A DNA stretch of 14,674 bases from an uncultured Alphaproteobacteria bacterium (GTDB lineage Bacteria; Pseudomonadota; Alphaproteobacteria; Sphingomonadales; Sphingomonadaceae): NCBI GenBank assembly GCA_903939555.1, contig CAJAHV010000050.1:1-14674 (forward strand). Direction: 5' to 3'. A program made the position numbers and the translations under genes. This document shows, piece after piece, positions 8,238 through 14,674 of this stretch (positions are counted from its first letter, which is position 1; each line of letters starts with the position of its first letter). The notes beneath the pieces are model-generated. The model was not told the DNA's origin, ran no database searches, and saw only the letters and a program-made list of their open reading frames with translations.

Positions 8238-10490
8238 TTAAAATACCCGGCCCAGCACGAGATAGACTGACCCGGTATCGCCGCTCTGGCCATAGGCGAA
8301 CCAGACCGGCCCGATCGGCGTGTCGGCGGCGACAAAGGCCGAAGCTGCAGTTTGCAGACTGCCCAGCGAAATATCGGACCGCAACGTCCAGACATTGCCT
8401 GCTTCCAGCGAGCCCCCAACATAGACCGGCAGGTCGAGGATAGGCGACTTGCCGGTCAAGCGGTAGAAACCCACTGCGCGACCGAACAGCAGTTGCTGTC
8501 CATTCAAGGAGTTCCGCGCCAATCCGGACAAGTTGAGAAAACCCCCGGTGCGGTAATCGCCGATGAAATCATTGGTGGTGCGCGACGTTGTGCCCAAGCG
8601 TCCGCCCAGCACCACGGTCGCCCCGCCGAAGCTCAACGGCTTTTGCACATTGATGGTCAGGTTGTTGCGGCGGAACACCCCACCCAGCGCTCGCACATGA
8701 TCGACATATTGCACCTGGGCCAATATGCCGGTGCGCGGAAACGTAAGTGAATCGAGCGTATCGGCGGTAAAGCCAAGTCGCCAGTCGACATCGCGGCTCC
8801 ACCCGCCCGGCAGGCCAAGATTGCCGCTCTCATCGCCGGGGTTTATACCGCCGATCCGCACGCCGGCGCGCAATTCGCCCCAGTTGCCGAAAACTACGCC
8901 GCCATCGACACCGGCACCAGCGCGCGCCACCTGCACCGAGATGGTCGACTTCTTCGTCTCCTGCGGGACCACTGTCGTCGAGAAGCGCTGGAAAAAGGCT
9001 ATGGGCTCGATGAACAACCCGCCAGCCTGCTTGTAGAGACTGACATCGAACAGCACCTCATTGCCGACGCGAGCAAAGCCACGCCATTCCGCCCCGGAGC
9101 CCAGGAAATCGCGATCGGTGAAGCCAGCAGCGATGTCAAAGTTCGCGGACTTGCCAAAATTGGAGGCGATGGTCAGCCCGGTCTGGTAATATTTGCGCGC
9201 TTTGTGGCTGCCGCTGGCATTGACGACAAGCGTGTTTTCGCCTGGCGCGATATCGATCTTGTAATCGACACGATCAAATTCATCGAGCGCGTAGATGGCC
9301 GCCACGTCGCGCGCCATGATGCGGCCATCGAGCACATCGCCCTTTGCGGTGGTGACAAGCGGCGCGATATCCTCGGTCGGCAGCTTCGAAGTGTTGACGA
9401 TCTGGACCTTGTCGATCCGGATCGGTGCCGGGTGCCGTCGCGCCGCGCGCTCGGCAAGATAGGTCCGCCACTGGGCATCATCAACCGACAGCCCCGCCAG
9501 TTGCTTGCCCATTTTTTGGGCGGCGGCGCGGCCGCGCTCGATACCCAGTTCGGCCTTGTCGAACGCTGCGACCGACAGGCCGTTGATATCGGGTTCGATA
9601 AGCACGTCCCGCCCGGCGATCGAGGCGCGCTGGCGGCGGATCGCATCATAGCCGAGCAGCAATTGCATTTGATTGAACACACTGATCGCATTGGTGATCT
9701 TCTCGGCACGCGCTGGCGGTTCCCCGACATCGACGACTATGACGACATCCACCCCCATGGCCCGCGCCACATCGACCGGCAGATTGTCAGAAATGCCGCC
9801 ATCAACGAGCAACAGGCCCTCGCGCTCGACCGGGGGAAACGCCGCGGGTATCGACATGCTGGCAAAGACCGCTGTCGAAAAATTGCCGCTGCCCATGGCC
9901 ACCGGCTGCCCGGTGACAATGTTGGTGGCAATGGCCCGAAACGGAATCGGCAGGTTGTTGAAATCCTCAGTCGCCCGCCATGGTGCCAGCAGTTCCTGAA
10001 CGGTGCCGAACAACTTCTGCCCGCCAAAAATACCGGTCGGCAGCACGGCCTTGCCATTTTCGACGCCAAGGCGGGCATTTAGGAAGATATCGCGCACTTC
10101 GCGCTTGCGTCGGAAACTCAGGTCGCGGCGTTGCAGGCTATCTGTAAAAACATTCTTCCAATCAATTGATCGGGCAATATTTTTTATTTCGTCGGCATCA
10201 TTGCCGATTGCATAGATGCTGCCGACCACAGCACCCATGCTGGTACCCGCGATGACATCGATGGGGATTTGAAGCCGCTCCAGTTCCTCGATGACGCCAA
10301 TATGGGCAAAGCCCTTGGCACCGCCGCCGCCGAGCACCAGGCCAATCCGGGGCCGGTTGCTGGCGGTAAAGACCGGCAGGACAGGCCGCACAACGGGTGC
10401 CGAAACGTCGGCAGCGAGCGCCGATGGGCGTGGCAAGGCAAGCCCGATGATGACCGCCAGCAGCAATTGCGAGCGACCAGGAAGGATCAC
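8238..10490 (-). CDS. Patatin-like phospholipase with POTRA and outer-membrane barrel (PlpD-like)
   Basis: A 750-residue fusion of lipase, POTRA and β-barrel, like the type Vd autotransporter PlpD. A signal peptide is visible (residues 1-27, ending ALA-AD). The patatin domain (about 48-335) has the oxyanion loop GGGGAKG (54-60), nucleophile Ser84 in GTSMG and Asp230 in the DGG motif, a complete Ser-Asp dyad. A POTRA-like segment follows (about 356-427). The C-terminal 320 residues alternate in β-strand fashion and end in Phe, the usual signal for barrel insertion by Bam. It should hydrolyse phospholipids in or outside the outer membrane. The start is a GTG at 10490 with GGAGG 4 nt upstream; a nearby ATG is out of frame. 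It lies 82 nt downstream of the acyl-CoA ligase and 27 nt before DUF2855. Whether the lipase domain is released cannot be told. Confidence 0.95.
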   Translation of the reverse strand: MILPGRSQLLLAVIIGLALPRPSALAADVSAPVVRPVLPVFTASNRPRIGLVLGGGGAKGFAHIGVIEELERLQIPIDVIAGTSMGAVVGSIYAIGNDADEIKNIARSIDWKNVFTDSLQRRDLSFRRKREVRDIFLNARLGVENGKAVLPTGIFGGQKLFGTVQELLAPWRATEDFNNLPIPFRAIATNIVTGQPVAMGSGNFSTAVFASMSIPAAFPPVEREGLLLVDGGISDNLPVDVARAMGVDVVIVVDVGEPPARAEKITNAISVFNQMQLLLGYDAIRRQRASIAGRDVLIEPDINGLSVAAFDKAELGIERGRAAAQKMGKQLAGLSVDDAQWRTYLAERAARRHPAPIRIDKVQIVNTSKLPTEDIAPLVTTAKGDVLDGRIMARDVAAIYALDEFDRVDYKIDIAPGENTLVVNASGSHKARKYYQTGLTIASNFGKSANFDIAAGFTDRDFLGSGAEWRGFARVGNEVLFDVSLYKQAGGLFIEPIAFFQRFSTTVVPQETKKSTISVQVARAGAGVDGGVVFGNWGELRAGVRIGGINPGDESGNLGLPGGWSRDVDWRLGFTADTLDSLTFPRTGILAQVQYVDHVRALGGVFRRNNLTINVQKPLSFGGATVVLGGRLGTTSRTTNDFIGDYRTGGFLNLSGLARNSLNGQQLLFGRAVGFYRLTGKSPILDLPVYVGGSLEAGNVWTLRSDISLGSLQTAASAFVAADTPIGPVWFAYGQSGDTGSVYLVLGRVF

Positions 10491-10572
10491 GCTGCCTCCG
10501 AAGCCTCATGCCCCGGCCCGCCAGATGGCTGCACAGTGAACCCCCTTTGCCTAACACAGGTTGCGCCGAAAC

Positions 10573-12198
10573 TCAGGCGGTGGGCAACCGGTAATCCTTG
10601 TAGCGGTCGCGCAATTCGGTCTTGAGCAGCTTGCCCGTCGCGGTGTGCGGCAGATCGGCGACGATCAGCACATCGTCGGGCATCCACCATTTGGCGATCT
10701 TGCCGTCAAGATAAGCAAGAACGCCTTCTTTTGTTACAGTTGCTCCATCTTTTTCACGAACCAGCAGAAGCGGCCGCTCGTCCCATTTCGGATGATGGAC
10801 GCCGATGACCGCCGCTTCGGCCACCCCCGGCGCGCCGACTGCGGCGTTCTCGAGATCGATCGAACTGATCCATTCACCGCCCGATTTGATGACATCCTTC
10901 GAACGGTCGACAATCTGCATATAGCCATATTTGTCCAGCGTCGCGACATCGCCGGTATCGAACCAGCCTTCGGCATCGAGGATGTCACCGCCATCGCCCT
11001 TGAAATAGCTGCCGACGATCCAGGGGCCGCGCACCAGCAGCCGGCCAAAGGCCCGGCCGTCGCGCGGCAGATCGGCGCCATCATCACCGATAATCTTCAT
11101 CTCGACACCGAAAAGCCCGCGCCCCTGCTTCACACGATAGTTGAGCTCTTCGTCGTAAGGCAATGATGCGACTTCGGGTGCAGGCGAACCGATGGTGCCC
11201 AGCGGCGACATTTCGGTCATCCCCCACAATTGCACGACCCGCACGCCATGCAGCTTGTCGAAGGCTTCGATCATGCTGCGCGGCACTGCCGAGCCCCCTA
11301 TCGCGGTGGTCTTGAGCGCGCCCAGGTTGCCGCCCGTTTTCTCGAGATGCTGGAGCATGCCGAGCCAGATCGTCGGCACCGCCAACGCCAGATCGACACC
11401 TTCGTCGACAATCAGCTTGTGCAGCGTCGGCGGATCGAAATTGGGCCCGCCCATGACCAGTTTGGCGCCGCAAGCCGCTGCCGTGTACGGCACGCTCCAG
11501 GCATTGGCATGATACATCGGCGCGATCGGGCAGACGGTCGTGCCGGCGCCCATTGCAAACGTATCGGTCATGCACGCCGCCATGGCGTGCAGAACATTGG
11601 AGCGGTGGCTGTACTGCACCCCCTTGGGATTGCCGGTGGTGCCGCTCGTGTAGCACAGACCGGCCGGGGCATTTTCCGCCACCTGCGTCCAGCCATCGGG
11701 TGTCGCGGCGGCAACCAGTTCCTCATAGCATAACAAATCGAGCGACGATTGCGCCGGCATATGGGCGTGATCGGTCAGCAGCACATATTTTTCAATCGTC
11801 GTGAACCGCGGCGCCAGCCGCTCGACCAGCCCGATGAAGGTCAGATCAAAGAACAGCACCCGGTCTTCGGCATGATTGGCGATATAGACGATCTGATCAT
11901 CGAACAGCCGCGGGTTAATGGTGTGGGCAACCCCACCCATACCCGAAATGCCGTACCAGCTTTCGACGTGCCGCCAGGTGTTCCAGGCCAGGGTTGCCAC
12001 CCGGTCACCCGGCAAGGCCCCCAGTCCGCGCAGCGCTGCCGCCACCCGGCGGGCGCGATCGTTGACACTGCGCCAGTTCGTGCGGTGGGTCGTGCCTTCG
12101 CATGACAGGCTGACGATCTCGCGGTCGCCATGGTTGATCGCGGCATGGTCGATAAGCTTGGATACCAGCAGCGGCCAATCCTGCATCGTGCCTGCCAT
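10573..12198 (-). CDS. Fatty-acid--CoA ligase, AlkK-like AMP-forming
   Basis: An adenylate-forming enzyme that activates a carboxylic acid, probably a medium or long-chain fatty acid, to its CoA thioester. With the chosen start it has 541 residues, close to the AlkK length. The phosphate-binding motif YTSGTTGNPKG lies at 183-193. WGMTEMSP, GWFDTGDVATLDKYGY and DRSKDVIKSGGEW follow in the expected order. PHTATGKLLK near the end holds the catalytic lysine (523). The segment LAWNTWRHVESWYGISG and the TINPRLF motif resemble AlkK. Three ATG codons stand in a row; the third (12198) is preferred because GGGGAG lies 6 nt before it. A longer in-frame extension to 12282 would add a hydrophobic stretch and run into the -10 element. 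Probable first gene of a run with patatin and DUF2855. Chain-length preference is not readable. Confidence 0.95.
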   Translation of the reverse strand: MAGTMQDWPLLVSKLIDHAAINHGDREIVSLSCEGTTHRTNWRSVNDRARRVAAALRGLGALPGDRVATLAWNTWRHVESWYGISGMGGVAHTINPRLFDDQIVYIANHAEDRVLFFDLTFIGLVERLAPRFTTIEKYVLLTDHAHMPAQSSLDLLCYEELVAAATPDGWTQVAENAPAGLCYTSGTTGNPKGVQYSHRSNVLHAMAACMTDTFAMGAGTTVCPIAPMYHANAWSVPYTAAACGAKLVMGGPNFDPPTLHKLIVDEGVDLALAVPTIWLGMLQHLEKTGGNLGALKTTAIGGSAVPRSMIEAFDKLHGVRVVQLWGMTEMSPLGTIGSPAPEVASLPYDEELNYRVKQGRGLFGVEMKIIGDDGADLPRDGRAFGRLLVRGPWIVGSYFKGDGGDILDAEGWFDTGDVATLDKYGYMQIVDRSKDVIKSGGEWISSIDLENAAVGAPGVAEAAVIGVHHPKWDERPLLLVREKDGATVTKEGVLAYLDGKIAKWWMPDDVLIVADLPHTATGKLLKTELRDRYKDYRLPTA

Positions 12199-12204
12199 CA
12201 TCAT

Positions 12205-12210
12205 CTCCCC
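12205..12210 (-). promoter_or_regulatory. Ribosome binding site of the acyl-CoA ligase
   Basis: GGGGAG on the minus strand is followed directly by ATGATGATG. The spacing is 0, 3 and 6 nt to the first, second and third ATG, so the third codon is the best-placed start. Confidence 0.6.
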
Positions 12211-12255
12211 GAAACGCATTTGAACGAGTGCCTTGATAGCCAGAAACAAAGCCAG

Positions 12256-12285
12256 TTGACAGACGGAACAAAACAAGAACATTAT
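12256..12285 (+). promoter_or_regulatory. Predicted promoter of the 40-aa membrane protein gene
   Basis: A perfect TTGACA (12256-12261), an 18-nt spacer and CATTAT (12280-12285, four of six consensus bases) point rightward. They lie 27 nt before the ATG of the small ORF. Transcription would start near 12292 and include the AAAGG stretch ahead of the ATG. The -10 overlaps the opposite-strand TATAAT. Confidence 0.45.
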
Positions 12286-12286
12286 A
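12281..12286 (-). promoter_or_regulatory. Candidate -10 box of the acyl-CoA ligase gene
   Basis: The minus strand has a perfect TATAAT here, about 83 nt before the ligase ATG at 12198. The position 17 nt further upstream reads GATAGG, a poor -35, so an activator or chance match is possible. It shares DNA with the rightward promoter, so the two may compete. Confidence 0.35.
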
Positions 12287-12311
12287 GGGGTAACGAAAGG
12301 AAACCTATCTC

Positions 12312-12434
12312 ATGACCCTCCTGCCCACAGCTTTCATCCTGCTCGCCTTTACGGGCATCTATACCGGCGTCCTTGCCATGGTCGGCACGCGCAGCGACAC
12401 GCTGGTCGCCGCGCTGTTCACGCGGCGGCCCTGA
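12312..12434 (+). CDS. Small one-helix membrane protein, 40 aa
   Basis: An ATG at 12312 opens a 40-codon frame ending in TGA at 12432-12434. The product starts MTLLPTAFILLAFTGIYTGV and carries one hydrophobic helix (about residues 4-24). A short tail with Arg residues (26, 38, 39) would remain in the cytoplasm by the positive-inside rule. Support comes from a TTGACA/CATTAT promoter just upstream and an AAAGG stretch about 11 nt before the ATG (a little far). It also fills the otherwise empty gap between the divergent ligase and the convergent pssA gene, 19 nt before the pssA stop. I do not recognise a family. It could be a regulator or subunit of a membrane protein, or a fortuitous ORF. Confidence 0.55.
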   Translation: MTLLPTAFILLAFTGIYTGVLAMVGTRSDTLVAALFTRRP

Positions 12435-12453
12435 ACACGGGCTTGCGCCGGCA

Positions 12454-13305
12454 TCATGCGCTGTGCGGGGGCTCCGCCACGGTGGTTTCGGGTGTGGCGG
12501 CTTCGGGCGCGGCGCCTTGGTCGCGGGCCTTCAAGCGGGCATAGCTGCGTACGGCAAACGGCACTGAAATCGCATAGCCAAGAATGCCGAGCGTCATCGT
12601 CATCCACGGCGCCGTGAACAACGTGCCGGCGAACAGGCCGACACCGACCAGCGCCGGTAACCGTTGTGCTGGGCGCAGCCGCACCGCCCCCCAGCCATAG
12701 GTCGGCAGGCTCGATGCCATCAGGAACGCCGTTGTCATGGTGATCATCGCCACCAATGTGTAGCGCACCCGCAGATCTTCGAGCAGCAGCGGTTCCAGCC
12801 AGAACGTCAGGAACAACGGGCTGAGCGTCAGCGCCGCCGCTACCGGCGCCGGAACACCGGTCAGATAGCCGGCACGCTTATGCGGTTGATCGGCGGAATC
12901 GATCTGCGCGTTGAAGCGGGCGAGGCGCAGCGCGCAGGTCACGGCGTGCGACAGCGCGATAACCCATCCGAAGCCCGGCAGATGCTGCAACGCCCAAAGA
13001 TAGACGATCAGCGCCGGCGCCACGCCGAAGGCCGTGACATCCGACAGCGAATCAAGCTCGGCACCGAATCGGCTGGTACCTTTCAACAGCCGCGCAATGC
13101 GGCCGTCGATGCCATCGAGCACCGCCGCCACCATGATAGCGCCAACCGCCTTTTCCCATTCCCCGGCGATGGCAAAACGCACGCCCGTCAGGCCGAAACA
13201 CAAGGCCAGCACGGTGACGGCATTGGGAATCAGCGCGCGCAGCGGTATGCCGGTACGGCGTTGCAGCCGCGCGCCGGGTGACAGTCGCTGCGGGGTTTCC
13301 GTCAC
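12454..13305 (-). CDS. pssA: CDP-diacylglycerol--serine O-phosphatidyltransferase
   Basis: Makes phosphatidylserine from CDP-diacylglycerol and serine in the inner membrane, the step before phosphatidylethanolamine. The 283 residues contain the full CDP-alcohol phosphotransferase motif DG-x2-AR-x8-G-x3-D-x3-D: Asp67-Gly68, Ala71-Arg72, Gly81, Asp85 and Asp89. Several membrane helices are seen, including about 27-46, 91-106 and pairs in the C-terminal half. This is the multi-spanning PssA type, not the phospholipase-D-like enzyme of E. coli. A hydrophilic Ala/Pro/Glu tail ends the protein. The start is GTG at 13305, overlapping the psd stop as GTGA, which implies translational coupling. The neighbour psd supplies the next enzyme, supporting the assignment over phosphatidylcholine or phosphatidylglycerophosphate synthases. 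Confidence 0.97.
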   Translation of the reverse strand: MTETPQRLSPGARLQRRTGIPLRALIPNAVTVLALCFGLTGVRFAIAGEWEKAVGAIMVAAVLDGIDGRIARLLKGTSRFGAELDSLSDVTAFGVAPALIVYLWALQHLPGFGWVIALSHAVTCALRLARFNAQIDSADQPHKRAGYLTGVPAPVAAALTLSPLFLTFWLEPLLLEDLRVRYTLVAMITMTTAFLMASSLPTYGWGAVRLRPAQRLPALVGVGLFAGTLFTAPWMTMTLGILGYAISVPFAVRSYARLKARDQGAAPEAATPETTVAEPPHSA

Positions 13306-14075
13306 TGGGCGGTCCCGCGCGGTTGGCTGAGATCATCACCAAGCCGCGCCAATATGGTTTCCCCGGCGATGGCGCGCTGCCCGACGATAACGCCGGGCAC
13401 ATAGCCGGCCGGCAGGAAGACATCGACGCGGCTGCCGAAGCGAATCAGCCCGACACGTTCACCAGCCAAAAGCTTAACCCCCGGCTCGATGAAGCGCATG
13501 ATGCGCCGCGCCACCAACCCGGCGATCTGGGTAAAGGCAACCTTGGTGCCGGCGGCATCTTCGACGATGAAATATTGCCGTTCGTTATCGTCGCTCGCCT
13601 TATCCAGATCGGCGTTGAGAAACTTGCCCGGCACATAGACGATGCGCGTGCAGGTACCGGCGATCGGTGATCGGTTCACATGGACATCAAAGACATTCAT
13701 GAACACCGAAACGCGCGTGCAGGGCCCCGGTGGCAAACCGCCTTCGCCCGCCAGTTGGCGCGGCGGCTCGACAGTGGTGATCAGGCTGACAAGCCCGTCG
13801 GCGGGCGAAATGATCAGCCCCGGTCCATCGGGCGTGACGCGGATGGGATCGCGAAAGAATGCCGCGATCCAGACCGTCAGCCCGGTCAGCAGCCAGGCGA
13901 TGGCGTTCAGATTGAAGATAAATCCTGTCACCAATACTGCGATGGCCGCGATGCCGACGAATTTGCGCCCTTCGGGGTGCATCGGCGGCAGCTTGTACCG
14001 CGCCGATTCGCCGGGAATGATCGCCAGGGGCCGTTCGGGAACGGTGTCGAGTTCGGTGGGGAGTTCGCTGCTCAT
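13302..14075 (-). CDS. psd: Phosphatidylserine decarboxylase proenzyme
   Basis: Converts phosphatidylserine to phosphatidylethanolamine at the inner membrane. The proenzyme cuts itself at a Gly-Ser bond to create a pyruvoyl group on the α chain. That site is RFGSRVDVF with Gly214-Ser215, so the β chain would be 214 and the α chain 43 residues. Asp93 in SPADG and His132 in DVHVNRSP complete the self-cleavage triad. Two hydrophobic segments (about 40-72) anchor the N-terminus. The 257 residues fit the short alphaproteobacterial form, which has GS rather than the LGST of E. coli. The ATG at 14075 has GGAGG about 12 nt upstream, a rather long spacing. psd is first in the operon with pssA, overlapping it by 4 nt. 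Confidence 0.97.
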   Translation of the reverse strand: MSSELPTELDTVPERPLAIIPGESARYKLPPMHPEGRKFVGIAAIAVLVTGFIFNLNAIAWLLTGLTVWIAAFFRDPIRVTPDGPGLIISPADGLVSLITTVEPPRQLAGEGGLPPGPCTRVSVFMNVFDVHVNRSPIAGTCTRIVYVPGKFLNADLDKASDDNERQYFIVEDAAGTKVAFTQIAGLVARRIMRFIEPGVKLLAGERVGLIRFGSRVDVFLPAGYVPGVIVGQRAIAGETILARLGDDLSQPRGTAQ

Positions 14076-14076
14076 C

Positions 14077-14090
14077 AGGTGACGTTACCT
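14077..14090. promoter_or_regulatory. Imperfect palindrome in the psd leader
   Basis: aggtgacgttacct matches its reverse complement at 12 of 14 positions and lies one base upstream of the psd ATG, in the 79-bp spacer divergent from the LOG gene. It overlaps the psd Shine-Dalgarno region, so it could be an operator or a small RNA hairpin. Chance is also possible. No clear psd promoter was found. Confidence 0.25.
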
Positions 14091-14154
14091 CCCCTGCCTG
14101 TTACGCGCAAATCAGGCTGATGACGCGGGGCTGCCGAAGCGGCATAGAACGGCC

Positions 14155-14674
14155 ATGATTGAATCCATCCTGCTTTTTTGCGGCTCGCGCCCCGGCCATG
14201 ATCCGGCGCAGGTCGCGCTTGCTGCCGCGTTCGGCGCGCTGCTCGCCCACCACCGCGTCACCCTTGTCTATGGCGGCGGCGCGGTCGGCCTGATGGGGGT
14301 TGCAGCGCGCGCCGCGATGGCGGGCGGCGGCCGTGTCGTCGGCATCATCCCGCGCCTGTTGATGACCGCCGAAATCGCCCAGGCCGACTGTGACGAGCTT
14401 CACGTCGTCGAGACCCTGCACGAACGCAAAGCGATGATGCACGCCCGCGCCGATGCCATCGTCGCGCTGCCGGGCAGCATCGGGACCTTGGATGAACTGT
14501 TCGAATCGTTGACCTGGCGCGAACTCGGCATTCATGACAAACCGATCTGGCTGCTCGGCGGCAATGACTATTGGGCGCCGCTCGCCGCCTTGCTGCGTCA
14601 CATTGCCGATGCCGGCTTTGCCCCGCCGGATCTCGACCGGTTGGTGCAGCCCCTGCCCGATCTTGCCGCGCTGG
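14155..14674 (+). CDS. LOG family protein (TIGR00730), 3' end outside window
   Basis: Resembles LOG-type nucleotide phosphoribohydrolases, which release the base from 5'-monophosphates (cytokinin-activating in plants; in bacteria often of unclear role). The first 173 residues are present and the frame is open to the window edge. The Rossmann-type N-terminus has FCGSRPG (8-14) and VYGGGAVGLMG (38-48). ERKAMM (90-95) holds the conserved active-site Arg91. The signature PGGxGTxxE appears as PGSIGTLDE (106-114), with Ser for the second Gly but the catalytic Glu114 kept. The start at ATG 14155 fits the family; no Shine-Dalgarno precedes it, and a TAGAAC element at 14145-14150 would suit a leaderless transcript. 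Divergent from psd. Lysine decarboxylase, the older name for this family, is not its activity. Confidence 0.94.
   Translation, partial: MIESILLFCGSRPGHDPAQVALAAAFGALLAHHRVTLVYGGGAVGLMGVAARAAMAGGGRVVGIIPRLLMTAEIAQADCDELHVVETLHERKAMMHARADAIVALPGSIGTLDELFESLTWRELGIHDKPIWLLGGNDYWAPLAALLRHIADAGFAPPDLDRLVQPLPDLAAL

Noticed and set aside
9204..10082. 292-codon plus-strand frame opposite the patatin gene
   Set aside because: Antisense shadow of a gene with intact catalytic motifs; no ribosome site or family resemblance.
12199..12282. N-terminal extension of the acyl-CoA ligase with a hydrophobic stretch that could pass for a signal anchor
   Set aside because: It lies in the leader after the TATAAT element, whereas the ribosome site at 12205-12210 fits the ATG at 12198. 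AlkK-type ligases lack such an extension.
12435..12453. Terminator between the convergent small ORF and pssA
   Set aside because: Only a 4-bp gccc/gggc pairing with no T-run; not convincing.

Overview
The window is a dense, high-GC (roughly 60-65% by eye) stretch of ordinary bacterial chromosome. It most likely comes from an alphaproteobacterium of the Sphingomonadales. The evidence is the lon-HU gene order, the short bacterial-type Psd encoded with PssA, a TIGR02466-type oxygenase and an AlkK-like ligase, all resembling sphingomonad proteins as I remember them. This placement is inference from protein character and gene order, not from a search. I see no rRNA, tRNA, CRISPR array, insertion sequence, prophage gene or sign of recent transfer.

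Layout, left to right. A small conserved hypothetical protein (62-478, +) is followed by a hairpin-bearing spacer. HU (630-926, -) has its own promoter with a perfect TTGACA -35 box and lies downstream of lon (1119-3509, -). lon ends in a 12-bp UUCG-loop hairpin and is preceded by a possible heat-shock (sigma-32-like) promoter. Next is a two-gene minus-strand operon: an MHS-type MFS transporter (start re-assigned to a TTG at 6443) and a CaiB/BaiF class III CoA-transferase starting 9 nt after the transporter stop. Together they suggest uptake of a carboxylate and its activation as a CoA ester. A divergent gene (6538-7140, +) encodes a TIGR02466-type 2OG-Fe(II) oxygenase.

A minus-strand run then reads acyl-CoA ligase (AlkK-like, 12198-10573), a patatin phospholipase with POTRA and outer-membrane barrel (PlpD-like, 10490-8238), and a DUF2855 protein (8210-7170). 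A simple hypothesis is surface phospholipid or fatty-acid handling followed by CoA activation; the role of DUF2855 is unknown. Divergent from the ligase, and not evident from an ORF list with a length cut-off, is a likely 40-residue one-helix membrane protein (12312-12434, +) with a recognisable promoter. It converges on the phosphatidylethanolamine operon psd-pssA (14075-12454, -; 4-nt GTGA overlap). The window ends inside a LOG-family gene (14155 onward, +) divergent from psd, which has no stop codon here.

Phospholipid synthesis (psd-pssA), a phospholipase and a fatty-acid CoA ligase lie within 7 kb, so membrane lipid turnover is the main theme of the right half. I found no convincing new defence or mobile system. 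The leads most worth following are the ligase/patatin/DUF2855 cluster, the small membrane protein with its overlapping divergent promoters, and the start-site corrections.
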